This document shows, piece after piece, positions 36,504 through 45,391 of a DNA stretch of 64,000 bases; position 1 is the stretch's first letter, and each line of letters starts with the position of its first letter. The stretch spans positions 5,022,001 to 5,086,000 of the forward strand of contig NZ_CP103794.1 in assembly GCF_030388325.1 (NCBI RefSeq), in the 5' to 3' direction. The stretch comes from Flavobacterium johnsoniae. GTDB taxonomy: Bacteria; Bacteroidota; Bacteroidia; Flavobacteriales; Flavobacteriaceae. Both the position numbers and the translations under genes were made by a program. The notes beneath the pieces were generated by a model. That model had not been told where the DNA came from. It made no database searches and worked only from the letters and a program-made list of their open reading frames with translations.

Positions 36504-38648
36504 TTAAAGCATTTTTTCTCTTTCCCAAAAACGATGTCTTCCTAAAGCTTTTATAAAAGAAGTACTTAGAGTTTTATCAGCGCTATTTTCACTTATCAAA
36601 ACTCCTGCATCTTTATCTTTTATATCACTTTGATTTTTTACAATTTGAGTTCCCTCAGCTTCTGCAGCAATAAATTTACAGTGATTGTAAGAATCGTTTA
36701 AAAATTCTTTGACTTCTTTAATTTTTGAAAGTTCTTTAATTCCTTTTCCTCCTGGAATAAAAACACCATCAAAAAGTACCGAAGCTGCAATTTTATAGGT
36801 TTGATCAACTGGAATTTCGGCTCCGTCTTCAGCAACAATTGTCCCCAAATGCGGAGCAATAATTACTGCTTTTGCTCCTGCGTTTTGCAATGCCGTTTTC
36901 ATTGTTTTTACAGAATTTGCATTTACACCTTCGGCACACAAAAAAGCAATTTGACGTGTTGCAATGGTATTTGAAATCGTTGGGTTTTTCAACATACTCA
37001 AAGCATCAGAGTTAGTTGCGTTTTGTTTTACTTTAGTCGGCTCTTGTTTGCCTTCATCATCTGCTCCTACTCCATGATTTAGAGGTTTTTCTACATTTTT
37101 GGGAACTGGAATTCCTAGCGATTTAGCAACAGTTTGAGCTAAATTAGCATCAACGTAATTTAAAAGTCCAAGCATTCTTTCTCTAATGGCAACGGTTTCT
37201 ACTTTTCCCAGTTCAAAAGATAATGCGCTGGCAATATGATTTTGCTCAATTGGAGTTTGACTATTGTAAAAAAGTGTTGCCTGACTAAAATGATCTGCAA
37301 AACTGGTACTTCTTTCTCTCACTTTATGCGCATCTACACGTTCGTTAAAACTCGCAAATCCTCCTTCATCGATTTTGGCTTGAAAGGGACATCCGCCGCC
37401 TAAAGAATTTGGATGATAACTTACTTTTCCGACAGGAATTTCGTGACGCATATGTCCATCTCGCTGATTATTATGCATTGGAGCAATCGTCCTGTTAATT
37501 GGTATTTCATGAAAATTCGGACTTCCTAATCGCGATAATTGTGTATCAGTATAAGAAAATAATCTTCCTTGCAATAAAGGATCATTTGTAAAATCAATTC
37601 CTGGAACAATATGTCCTGGATGAAAGGCAACTTGTTCAGTTTCTGCAAAAAAGTTATCTGGATTTTTATTTAAAGTCATTTTTCCGATAATGGTTACGGG
37701 AACCAATTCTTCTGGAACTAATTTTGTCGGATCTAGCAGATCAAAATCAAATTTGTGTTCATCACTTTCTGGAATTATCTGTACACCTAATTCCCATTCT
37801 GGAAAATTTCCTGCTTCTATAGCTTCCCATAAATCTTGTTTATGAAAATCAGAATTTTTTCCTGATATTTTTTGTGCCTCATCCCAAGCAACTCCATGCG
37901 TTCCCAATTTAGGTTTCCAATGAAATTTAACGAAATGAGATTCATTTTTATTATTTATAAATCTAAACGTATGAACGCCAAATCCTTCCATCATTCTTAA
38001 ACTTCTCGGAATTGCCCTATCGCTCATTACCCACATAATCATGTGCATAGATTCGGGCATAAGCGAAATAAAATCCCAAAAGGTATCGTGAGCCGATGCA
38101 GCTTGCGGAATTTCATTGTGCGGTTCTGGTTTTACAGCATGAACTAAATCGGGAAATTTCATAGCATCTTGAATAAAAAATACGGGCATATTATTCCCAA
38201 CCAAATCAAAAATACCTTCTTGCGTATAAAATTTAACTGCAAAACCTCGAACATCTCTTGCCAAATCGGTTGAGCCTCGCGATCCTGCAACTGTTGAAAA
38301 ACGAACAAAAACAGGTGTTTTTATGCTAGTATCATTTAGAAAACCTGCTTTAGAATATTTGTCTAGTGGTTTGTAAAGTTCGAAATAACCATGGGCGGCA
38401 GAGCCTCTCGCATGAACGATGCGTTCTGGAATTCTTTCGTGATCAAAATGGGTTATTTTTTCTCTTAAAATAAAATCTTCTAAAAGAGAAGGACCTCTTT
38501 CTCCAGATTTTAAAGAATTGTTATTGTCATTAATTTTAACTCCTTGGTTTGTAGTTAAAAATTCATTTGTGGCATCTGATTTGTTTTGTTCTAAATCTCG
38601 TTGCTTTCCATCAGAGTTGTCTTGATTTGTTTTTTTTGAATTCTTCAT
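36504..38648 (-). CDS. katE: Large-subunit catalase HPII with C-terminal DJ-1/PfpI-like domain
   Basis: This 714-residue catalase disproportionates hydrogen peroxide. The catalytic His lies in RIPERIVHARGSAAHG (H79), the distal Asn in VGNNMPVFFIQD and the heme-ligand Tyr in RLFSYTDTQLSR. From about residue 570 it has the flavodoxin/DJ-1-like domain of large-subunit catalases (IAFLCAEGVNA, FIPGGKG). The N-terminal ~50 residues are hydrophilic and variable (KKTNQDNSDGKQ). It is transcribed alone and convergent with MocR. The length fits HPII (~750 residues) rather than small-subunit catalases. Confidence 0.97.
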   Translation of the reverse strand: MKNSKKTNQDNSDGKQRDLEQNKSDATNEFLTTNQGVKINDNNNSLKSGERGPSLLEDFILREKITHFDHERIPERIVHARGSAAHGYFELYKPLDKYSKAGFLNDTSIKTPVFVRFSTVAGSRGSTDLARDVRGFAVKFYTQEGIFDLVGNNMPVFFIQDAMKFPDLVHAVKPEPHNEIPQAASAHDTFWDFISLMPESMHMIMWVMSDRAIPRSLRMMEGFGVHTFRFINNKNESHFVKFHWKPKLGTHGVAWDEAQKISGKNSDFHKQDLWEAIEAGNFPEWELGVQIIPESDEHKFDFDLLDPTKLVPEELVPVTIIGKMTLNKNPDNFFAETEQVAFHPGHIVPGIDFTNDPLLQGRLFSYTDTQLSRLGSPNFHEIPINRTIAPMHNNQRDGHMRHEIPVGKVSYHPNSLGGGCPFQAKIDEGGFASFNERVDAHKVRERSTSFADHFSQATLFYNSQTPIEQNHIASALSFELGKVETVAIRERMLGLLNYVDANLAQTVAKSLGIPVPKNVEKPLNHGVGADDEGKQEPTKVKQNATNSDALSMLKNPTISNTIATRQIAFLCAEGVNANSVKTMKTALQNAGAKAVIIAPHLGTIVAEDGAEIPVDQTYKIAASVLFDGVFIPGGKGIKELSKIKEVKEFLNDSYNHCKFIAAEAEGTQIVKNQSDIKDKDAGVLISENSADKTLSTSFIKALGRHRFWEREKML

Positions 38649-38916
38649 TTTTCCTTTGTTTTACATTTATCATTCAATCAACTAATGAATTATGTTACTA
38701 TTTTAGAGGGATTTCTAAAAATTGCTTAACAAAGATAGAGGGCATTTCAAATTAAAAATTATACAATTAGACTTTAGGATTATAATATTCAGATTAGAAA
38801 ATATTTAAAAAAACACAACCTTAACATTATTATAATTATATAACTAAAAAACATACAGTTATAAGTATTATATTACAATTATATTTTAACTTTGAGAGGA
38901 TTAAAAATATTTTGTA

Positions 38917-39396
38917 ATGGACCCATATCTAATAATACAATTAATTTTAATTTCAATTGGTGCAACATCTGCTATGACTTGGTTTAGTTATTTTGTCTCC
39001 AAAAAATTTCAAAAATTATACAAAGAACCAGTTCTATTATCTACCGTATTTTCAGAATTACATTATAATCTTTCGACAGGTTCTAAACGGAAACTTGGAT
39101 GGATGTTACATTATCTCATAGGATTTTTATTTGTTGTTGGATATCATGTAGTATGGGTAAAGGATATACTATCGGTTTCATTGCTAAGTGCGCTCATATT
39201 GGGAATTATTAGCGGTGTAATAGGTATAATCAGCTGGGTATTTATATTTAAAATAACCAGATATCAGACCCCAATTGATTTTAAAGGTTATTATATTCAG
39301 TTGTTCTTTGCCCATATTATTTTTGCCCTTGTAGCAACATTATTGTACTTTATTACGATGCTTCTTGTAATTGTCACAAAAGCATATATCACATAA
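38917..39396 (+). CDS. Four-helix membrane protein, function unknown
   Basis: This 159-residue protein has four clear hydrophobic spans (about 5-25, 65-85, 90-118 and 128-155), a short cytoplasmic loop with KKFQKLYKEP, and GSKRKLGWMLHYLIGFLFVV. No known family motif was recognised. It appears to be a single gene with its own T-rich terminator. The 268-base gap from the catalase start contains no other gene; it is simply AT-rich. Confidence 0.7.
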   Translation: MDPYLIIQLILISIGATSAMTWFSYFVSKKFQKLYKEPVLLSTVFSELHYNLSTGSKRKLGWMLHYLIGFLFVVGYHVVWVKDILSVSLLSALILGIISGVIGIISWVFIFKITRYQTPIDFKGYYIQLFFAHIIFALVATLLYFITMLLVIVTKAYIT

Positions 39397-39399
39397 CAA

Positions 39400-39428
39400 A
39401 AAAAACAGGGACAAAATCCCTGTTTTTT
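39400..39428. terminator. Bidirectional intrinsic terminator
   Basis: AAAAAACAGGGA / TCCCTGTTTTTT with loop CAAAA, between the 4-TM gene (+) and metQ (-). Confidence 0.85.
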
Positions 39429-39447
39429 TTATACTTAAAATATTGTT

Positions 39448-40260
39448 TTACCAGCCTTTTACTGCTCCGCCTTTAAATTCGACTTCAGCTGCTTTTTCTA
39501 CTTCTGGAGATTGAAAAGCTTGTAAAAACTGTTTTACTTTTTCTTCATTTTTATTGTCTTCACGACTCACAACCAAATTTACATAAGGAGATTCTTTATC
39601 TTCAACAAATAATGCATCGCGCGACGGAACTAATCCTGCTTGAGAAGCAAATGTATTATTGATAATCGCAATTGAAACATTTGCATCGTCTAAAGCTCTT
39701 GGCAATTGAGGCGCTTCTAATTCTAAGATTTTTAAGTTTTTAGGGTTGCTTACAATATCAGTTACTTTTGGCAACAAACCAACTCCATCTTTCAATTTCA
39801 ACAAACCATTTTTCTGTAAAAGCAATAAAGAACGTCCGCCATTTGTTGGATCATTCGGAATAATAATCGTGCTTTCGTTTTTCAATTCAGAAAGGTTTTT
39901 TATTTTTTTTGAATAAGCTGCAATTGGGTAAACAAATGTTTTTCCGATGATCGCTAATTTATAACCACGCTGTTTCGATTGTTCGTCCATGTATGGTTTG
40001 TGCTGAAAAGCATTTGCATCAATATCACCTTGACTTAAAGCTTCGTTCGGAATTACATAGTCGTTAAACGATACCAATTCTACTTCTAATCCGAATTTTT
40101 CTTTGGCAACTTTTTTAGCTGCTTCAGCCACTTTTAATTCTGGTCCTGCCGCCACTCCAACTTTAATAAAATGTGGATCATTTTTTTTATCATTTCCACA
40201 GTTTGATAAAAGAATTGCTAAAGCCAAAACTCCAGCAGTTTTTAAAATATTTAGTTTCAT
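39448..40260 (-). CDS. metQ: Methionine ABC transporter substrate-binding lipoprotein (MetQ)
   Basis: This 270-residue protein has a lipoprotein signal (LALAILLSNCGND), followed by a NlpA/MetQ-type binding domain. Visible blocks are HFIKVGVAAGPELK, QHKPYMDEQSKQRGYKL and IPNDPTNGGRSLLLLQ. MetQ proteins bind D- or L-methionine and hand it to the MetNI transporter. It is the last gene of the metN-metI-metQ operon. The 43-base gap after metI contains two tandem copies of TAAATTGTTAATT. Confidence 0.94.
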   Translation of the reverse strand: MKLNILKTAGVLALAILLSNCGNDKKNDPHFIKVGVAAGPELKVAEAAKKVAKEKFGLEVELVSFNDYVIPNEALSQGDIDANAFQHKPYMDEQSKQRGYKLAIIGKTFVYPIAAYSKKIKNLSELKNESTIIIPNDPTNGGRSLLLLQKNGLLKLKDGVGLLPKVTDIVSNPKNLKILELEAPQLPRALDDANVSIAIINNTFASQAGLVPSRDALFVEDKESPYVNLVVSREDNKNEEKVKQFLQAFQSPEVEKAAEVEFKGGAVKGW

Positions 40261-40303
40261 TTTTTTAATTGTAAATTGTTAATTATAAATTGTTAATTGA
40301 TGC

Positions 40304-40957
40304 TTATCTATGGTCGAATCGTTTTGATAATCTGTCTCCTATAAACTGAATTAGGAATACCAAAACAACCAGTAAACCCAAAACCGAATTCATCGTAACG
40401 GCATCATAACCAATATATCCATATTGATAACCCACTTGTCCTAAACCTCCTGCTCCAACAGCTCCGCCCATTGCGGAATAACCTACAAGTGTAATTAACG
40501 TAATTGATGCCGCATTTATTAACGAAGGCAACGCTTCTGGAAGCAAAACTTTATACACAATTTGTAACGGCGTTGCGCCCAAAGCTCTCGCCGCTTCAAT
40601 TAATCCAGATGGTAAACCTAACAAACTGTTTTCTACTAAACGCGCAATAAATGGCGCTGCACCAATACTTAACGGCACTAAAGCCGCGCTAACTCCAATC
40701 GAAGTTCCAACAATGGCGCGTGTAAACGGAATCATCCAAACGATTAAAATAATGAATGGAATGGAACGGAAAACATTTACCAAAACCGATAAAACTCGGT
40801 TTAAAACTGGCTGTTCTAAAATTTGATTTTTACGTGTAAGAAAAAGTAAAATTCCAGTTGGCAATCCCAATACAAAACCAAAAAAACCCGACACAAAAGT
40901 CATAACAATGGTTTCCCATGTTCCTTTTAACAATAAATCTATAAGTGAATCAGACAT
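40304..40957 (-). CDS. metI: Methionine ABC transporter permease (MetI)
   Basis: This 217-residue permease has about five membrane helices and the EAA-loop motif in [23 protein letters not shown]. The family start is [20 protein letters not shown]. It transports methionine with MetN and MetQ. The start overlaps the end of metN by 8 bases, so translation is probably coupled. Confidence 0.95.
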   Translation of the reverse strand: MSDSLIDLLLKGTWETIVMTFVSGFFGFVLGLPTGILLFLTRKNQILEQPVLNRVLSVLVNVFRSIPFIILIVWMIPFTRAIVGTSIGVSAALVPLSIGAAPFIARLVENSLLGLPSGLIEAARALGATPLQIVYKVLLPEALPSLINAASITLITLVGYSAMGGAVGAGGLGQVGYQYGYIGYDAVTMNSVLGLLVVLVFLIQFIGDRLSKRFDHR

Positions 40958-41981
40958 AACCTATTATTTCTGTTTTAATGTGTTTTGAATTAAAATATTG
41001 AATCGCCGCATCATAATTTTCGCGTTTTCCTGAAAGTTCAATCAGCATGACACCAAAATTTACTTCGCCCGCCTGATCCATTTGTGCGCTTACGATTTTG
41101 AAATCGGTATCAAAAAGTCTTGAAACTTCTGAAATAACTGGTTCATTAACCGATTTTCCAGTCATTTCTAATTTCAATAACGGATTTAAATTTCCGTTAT
41201 CAACTTGCTGTAACTTGTCTTGATAAACCGATGGAACTTCAATATGTAAAGAAGAAGCAATAAATTCTCTCGTCAATTCTTGTTTCGGATCAGCGAAAAT
41301 TTCACCAACACTTCCCTGTTCAATTAATTTTCCGTGACTAATAACGGCAACTTCATCACAAATCGATTTTACGACTTCCATTTGGTGTGTAATCAATAAA
41401 ACCGTAATATTTAATCGTTTGTTAATGTCTTTCAATAAATTTAAAATTGAACGCGTAGTAGCAGGATCTAAAGCACTTGTCGCTTCGTCACACAATAAAA
41501 CTTTCGGATTATTAGCCAAAGTTCTCGCAATTGCCACTCTTTGTTTTTGACCTCCAGAAAGACTTGCCGGATAATCGTTTGCTTTTTCTGCCAAACCAAC
41601 CAATTGCAATAATTCTAAAACTCTTGTGTTGATTTCTGTTTTTGATGTTCCTGCCAATTCTAGCGGAAAAGCAACATTTTCGAAAACGGTTCTCGAAGAA
41701 AGTAAATTGAAATGCTGAAAAATCATTCCGATTTGTCTTCTTTCAATTGCCAATTCTGCGTTTGATAATTGCATCAACGCTTTTCCGTCAACAATAATTT
41801 CTCCTGAAGTTGGTCTTTCTAACAAATTTACACAGCGGATCAAAGTACTTTTTCCAGCACCCGAAGTTCCAATTACACCAAAAACTTTTCCTTGCGGAAC
41901 TCGTAGCGAGACATCAGACAAAGCAGTAACAATTCTGTCTTTCTGATGAAAAGTTTTGGTTACATTTTTTAATTCAATCAT
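40950..41981 (-). CDS. metN: Methionine ABC transporter ATP-binding protein (MetN)
   Basis: From ATG 41981 ([13 protein letters not shown]) the protein is about 343 residues. It has Walker [10 protein letters not shown], signature LSGGQKQR, Walker [14 protein letters not shown]-loop LLITHQM, and a C-terminal NIL/ACT-like domain (about 265-343) that normally senses methionine. The longer frame begins at a TTG inside the leader terminator (42014), so it is rejected. The gene follows a Met/Cys leader ORF and an intrinsic terminator, giving an attenuation-type layout. Confidence 0.95.
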   Translation of the reverse strand: MIELKNVTKTFHQKDRIVTALSDVSLRVPQGKVFGVIGTSGAGKSTLIRCVNLLERPTSGEIIVDGKALMQLSNAELAIERRQIGMIFQHFNLLSSRTVFENVAFPLELAGTSKTEINTRVLELLQLVGLAEKANDYPASLSGGQKQRVAIARTLANNPKVLLCDEATSALDPATTRSILNLLKDINKRLNITVLLITHQMEVVKSICDEVAVISHGKLIEQGSVGEIFADPKQELTREFIASSLHIEVPSVYQDKLQQVDNGNLNPLLKLEMTGKSVNEPVISEVSRLFDTDFKIVSAQMDQAGEVNFGVMLIELSGKRENYDAAIQYFNSKHIKTEIIGYV

Positions 41982-42000
41982 TTCGTAATCGAGGTAAAAC

Positions 42001-42034
42001 AAAAAGCCTTTCAACTATTTATGAAAGGCTTTTT
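42001..42034 (-). terminator. Intrinsic terminator in the metNIQ leader (candidate attenuator)
   Basis: AAAAAGCCTTTCA / TGAAAGGCTTTTT with loop in the middle lies between the leader ORF stop and metN on the minus strand. On that strand it ends in GGCTTTTTGTTTT. Because it precedes the structural genes, it is best explained as a conditional terminator. Confidence 0.75.
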
Positions 42035-42052
42035 GAGATCAATAATATAGTT

Positions 42053-42148
42053 TTATATAGAAGCCAGTTCAAAGAATTGCCTTACAACAATACAGCACAT
42101 CATCGCGCTGTTATAATAATTCTTCATATTCTGGTCGTTTTTTCTCAT
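42053..42148 (-). CDS. 31-codon Met/Cys leader ORF upstream of metNIQ
   Basis: ATG 42148, stop TAA at 42055-42053. The peptide contains KNYYNSAMMCCIVVRQFFEL: consecutive codons ATG ATG TGC TGT (residues 16-19). A 7-bp RNA hairpin (ACAGCGC, loop GATGAT, GTGCTGT) overlaps exactly these codons, and a terminator follows. This is the classical layout of ribosome-mediated transcription attenuation, here reading Met and Cys supply. An antiterminator pairing was not convincingly found by eye. Confidence 0.7.
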   Translation of the reverse strand: MRKNDQNMKNYYNSAMMCCIVVRQFFELASI

Positions 42149-42156
42149 TGCGATTG

Positions 42157-42185
42157 CAAATTTAAGCAGTTATTTTCAATTTCAA
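42157..42185 (-). promoter_or_regulatory. Promoter of the metNIQ leader
   Basis: On the minus strand TTG (42185-42183), an 18-base spacer and TAAATTTG (42164-42157) match the Bacteroidota consensus. Transcription would begin only a few bases before the leader ATG, so the leader mRNA is nearly leaderless. Confidence 0.6.
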
Positions 42186-42252
42186 TGCAAAAACTATTAA
42201 AACTTTTATTTTCCTATCAATCTAATAGACTACTATATCGTTTGCAAATTTA

Positions 42253-42723
42253 TTAATCATTTTTGGCATCTAATAAAATCGCTAATTGAATGCAAGGCAA
42301 ATCCGAACGATTACTCCACGCATGATTGGTACCACGTTGAATTACAATATCTCCAGCCTTCAAAATAGTTTCTTCTTCATCTACAATCAAATAAATTTCT
42401 CCAGAAATAATAATGATATAATCTAAAGTATCGGTTTGATGCATTAACGGATGCGGCTGACCTTTGGGCGCCACAATTCCTAAATCTTTGTCTGGCGGAA
42501 TCTGTACGTAACGAAAATAACTTCCGTTTTTGGGCGTGTTCGGAAAAGCGGTATTTTCTATTCTATTTTCTTCGAATTTTGCAGGAATACTATCTGTCGA
42601 CCAAATATCCGAAATAATCAATCCCGGAAAATGCTCCGAAACATTGGTAACGATTTCATCTTGTTCGATAATTGATTTCCCATTCTTGATTCCTGTAACT
42701 ACTCGTCTTGGTATTGTTTTCAT
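42253..42723 (-). CDS. Cupin domain protein
   Basis: This 156-residue protein carries a small beta-barrel cupin in the C-terminal two thirds (HPLMHQTDTLDYIIIISGEI, then LKAGDIVIQRGTNHAWSNRSD). The His and Asp/Glu positions fit metal binding. Many such proteins are isomerases or dioxygenases acting on small molecules. The start overlaps the end of the upstream oxidoreductase by 4 bases (ATGA-type overlap), so they are translated together. The function is unknown, but it sits in the sulfur-linked block. Confidence 0.85.
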   Translation of the reverse strand: MKTIPRRVVTGIKNGKSIIEQDEIVTNVSEHFPGLIISDIWSTDSIPAKFEENRIENTAFPNTPKNGSYFRYVQIPPDKDLGIVAPKGQPHPLMHQTDTLDYIIIISGEIYLIVDEEETILKAGDIVIQRGTNHAWSNRSDLPCIQLAILLDAKND

Positions 42724-43718
42724 TCTTTATTGATCTGCATAATTAATTTTTTTCCATACGTTTTGTTTTCACGCAATAACCACAGCGCTTTTACGACCGT
42801 TCTTGTGTTTAATTCTCCGATTATGGAAATATTTGGCGGCGTAATAAATTTATTTTCTAATAACTGCGACAACTCTATTAAACCGTTTTTATAATAATCA
42901 TATCTTTTTTCTAAACCATACGCATAATTTGAAATCGTATGAATGGTTGCTCCTCTGGAAAAAAGAATATTTCGCGATTCTGGAGTTGAAAAATTCGTTA
43001 CATCTATATAGGTTCCATTTATTTTTAGAAGTTTAGCCGCGACTTCTGCAATTTTATTTCCGACTAAATCTACTGCAATGTCAAACTTTTTATTTCCATT
43101 TAATGAAAGTGCCGCTTCGAATATTTCTTCTTTTTTATAATTAATGATTTGCTGTGGTTTTACACCAAGACTAATTAAAAACGTTATACTTTCTTCATTT
43201 CCTGCAGTTACTAAAAAGTTTGAAAACCCTTTACTTACCAAAAGTTTGACAAAAAAATTTCCAACTCCTCCAGCTGCTCCCGTAATTAATATGGAATCTG
43301 TTAGAGAAGCTTTCATTCTTTTAAAAGATTGCAAAGCCGTTAATCCAGCTGATGGAATTGCAGCGGCTTCTTCAAAAGAAATATTTTTTGGCTTTTTTAC
43401 CGCAATTGCTTCAGGAACGCAAATGTATTCGGCATAAGTTCCATTAGATCCCATACTTCCAGAACCGCAAAAAACAGCATCGCCAATTTTAAAATCTCTT
43501 ACATTTGATCCGATTTTTGTAATAATTCCTGAAAATTCTCTCCCTAAAATAGGCGAATGCAAAAGCTTTCTTTCAGAACTATTTTCGGTCATTTGATAAT
43601 CAATCGGATTAAAACCAGAAGAAACAATTTGTACTTGAATTTGATGCGGTTCTGGTTGCGGAGTTGCAATTGTTTCCAACTGAAATTGACGATTTTCCTG
43701 TAATAGAATTGCTTTCAT
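42720..43718 (-). CDS. Zinc-type alcohol dehydrogenase / quinone oxidoreductase (MDR superfamily)
   Basis: This 332-residue medium-chain dehydrogenase/reductase has a GroES-like N-terminal domain (SGFNPIDYQ, GREFSGIITKIGSNV, FKIGDAVF) and a Rossmann fold with ITGAAGGVGNFFVKLL. The usual structural-zinc cysteines are absent, which fits the quinone oxidoreductase subgroup, and cofactor NADPH is likely. The substrate is unknown. It lies between the aminotransferase and cupin genes, all on the minus strand. Confidence 0.88.
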   Translation of the reverse strand: MKAILLQENRQFQLETIATPQPEPHQIQVQIVSSGFNPIDYQMTENSSERKLLHSPILGREFSGIITKIGSNVRDFKIGDAVFCGSGSMGSNGTYAEYICVPEAIAVKKPKNISFEEAAAIPSAGLTALQSFKRMKASLTDSILITGAAGGVGNFFVKLLVSKGFSNFLVTAGNEESITFLISLGVKPQQIINYKKEEIFEAALSLNGNKKFDIAVDLVGNKIAEVAAKLLKINGTYIDVTNFSTPESRNILFSRGATIHTISNYAYGLEKRYDYYKNGLIELSQLLENKFITPPNISIIGELNTRTVVKALWLLRENKTYGKKLIMQINKE

Positions 43719-43735
43719 TTTTAAATATTAGTTTC

Positions 43736-45214
43736 TTAATCCAACTCAAACCATTCGTTTACTTCTCTTTCGATGGTATCTTTAATTCTCGGATTTTCAA
43801 ATTCGTTTGTTGCAGGATTGTATTCGTAATCTTTCTGCCATTTTTTATAATTCAAAGCCACTTGCTGAATCGCATTACAAATAAATAAAAGTTCTTCGTT
43901 TGTTGTAATCGGATGCAATGACAAACGAACCCAGCCCGGCTTATTGGTTTGATTTTTCTCTAATAATTCATTGGTAATTGCTCTCGAACGTTTTTCATCA
44001 ATATTGAAAAGATAATGTGCATATGTACTCGCACACGACCAACCGCCACGAGTCTGAATTCCGAAACGATCATTTAATAATCTTACGATTAGATTGTAAT
44101 GAATATCTTCAATTACAAAAGAAACACAGCCAATTCGTTTACTTTTTAAATCTCCTAAAATAGAAAGACCTTGTATTTTTTGAAGTTTAGAAAAGCACAG
44201 ATCTAAAAGTTCTTTTTCTCTTTTTGCAATCTGTTCTACTCCCATTTTTTCTTTCAATTCTAAAGCCAAAGCTGCTCGAATTACTTGCAAAAATCCTGGA
44301 GTTCCACCGTCTTCTCTCACTTCTATCACATCGCTGTAACAATAATTTCCTAACGGATTCGTCCATTTTACATTTCCGCCGCCCGGATTATCAGGAAACT
44401 CAGATTGGTATAATTTTTCGTTGAAAACCAAAATACCGCAAGTTCCAGGTCCGCCCAAAAATTTATGTGGCGAAAAGAAAATCGCATCTAAATGTTGTTC
44501 TGGATCTTTTGGATGCATATCGATTTTAACGTAAGGTGCCGAAGCAGCAAAATCTACAAAACACAATCCGCCGTTTTGATGCATAATTTTAGCTAATTCA
44601 TGATAAGGCGTAATAATTCCCGTTACGTTTGAACAAGCCGTAAACGAACCGATTTTCAAACTTCTATCGGCGTATTTTTTTATTTCCGTAGAAAGGATTT
44701 TTGGATCTACTAAATTATTTTCATCGGCAGGAAGAATCACAACGTCTGCATTTGTTTCGTACCAAGGAACTTGATTGGAATGATGTTCCATATGCGTAAT
44801 GAAAACTACTGGTTTGTCTTTTTCATTTTCATACGTTTTTCTCAAACCAATAATACGCTGGAGTTTAGATAATGCAGCAGTCATTCCAGTTCCAGTTGTT
44901 ACTAAAACATCCGATGCATTTGCATTAACGGATTTTTTAATAATATCTCTGGCGTAATTGTATGCGTAAGTAGAAGTTTTTCCTGTCTGACTAGAAAGTG
45001 AATGCGTATTGGCAATCATCGGACCTATTTTATGGAGCATAATATCTTCAATCGGCGTGTATAATCTTCCGCTGGCAACCCAATCGGCGTAAATCAAATT
45101 TTGTTCTCCGTAAACCGATTCGAAAGTATGATCTATTCCTACAGTGTTTTCTCTAAATTTAGAAAAGTAACACTCAGATTCTGTTGTTTTTGTAGTTGGC
45201 TCAATAGCATTCAT
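43736..45214 (-). CDS. Class V aminotransferase, cysteine desulfurase-like (SufS/NifS fold)
   Basis: This 492-residue PLP enzyme is longer than SufS (about 405). The PLP lysine lies in FFSPHKFLGGPGTCG, and other blocks are ITHMEHHSNQVPW and VDFAASAPYVKIDM. The C-terminal part contains FGIQTRGGWSCAST, where a Cys lies at the place of the desulfurase catalytic loop. Cysteine desulfurase, selenocysteine lyase or another C-S lyase activity is possible. The upstream SAM-I riboswitch, with a repeat and TlpA in between, suggests a sulfur role. Confidence 0.85.
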   Translation of the reverse strand: MNAIEPTTKTTESECYFSKFRENTVGIDHTFESVYGEQNLIYADWVASGRLYTPIEDIMLHKIGPMIANTHSLSSQTGKTSTYAYNYARDIIKKSVNANASDVLVTTGTGMTAALSKLQRIIGLRKTYENEKDKPVVFITHMEHHSNQVPWYETNADVVILPADENNLVDPKILSTEIKKYADRSLKIGSFTACSNVTGIITPYHELAKIMHQNGGLCFVDFAASAPYVKIDMHPKDPEQHLDAIFFSPHKFLGGPGTCGILVFNEKLYQSEFPDNPGGGNVKWTNPLGNYCYSDVIEVREDGGTPGFLQVIRAALALELKEKMGVEQIAKREKELLDLCFSKLQKIQGLSILGDLKSKRIGCVSFVIEDIHYNLIVRLLNDRFGIQTRGGWSCASTYAHYLFNIDEKRSRAITNELLEKNQTNKPGWVRLSLHPITTNEELLFICNAIQQVALNYKKWQKDYEYNPATNEFENPRIKDTIEREVNEWFELD

Positions 45215-45265
45215 TTCCCTAGCATTTTTTTAATTAACAAATTGTATTATGGTTTGAATTTCCAT

Positions 45266-45377
45266 AATCTTGTCATTCTGAGGAACGAAGAATCTTTGTT
45301 GCAAAATCGACAAAGATTGGTGATTTTCTGTGTGGAGTTTCTTGCGAAGATCCTTCCTTCGTCAGGATGACAAGATT
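45266..45377. repeat. MITE/REP-like element with nested inverted repeats
   Basis: The outer ends AATCTTGTCATTCTGA (45266-45281) and TCAGGATGACAAGATT (45362-45377) are inverted copies with one mismatch. An inner pair AATCTTTGT / ACAAAGATT (45291-45299, 45310-45318) makes a second hairpin. The 112-base element codes for nothing evident and separates the TlpA and aminotransferase genes. Strings of the kind GTCATTCTGAGGAACGAAG are common intergenic repeats in Bacteroidota (from memory, not searched). Confidence 0.65.
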
Positions 45378-45391
45378 GTGTATTTTCTTTA

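Noticed and set aside
42253..45214. Iron-sulfur (suf) operon
   Set aside because: Only a SufS-like aminotransferase is present; no sufB, sufC, sufD or sufE neighbours.
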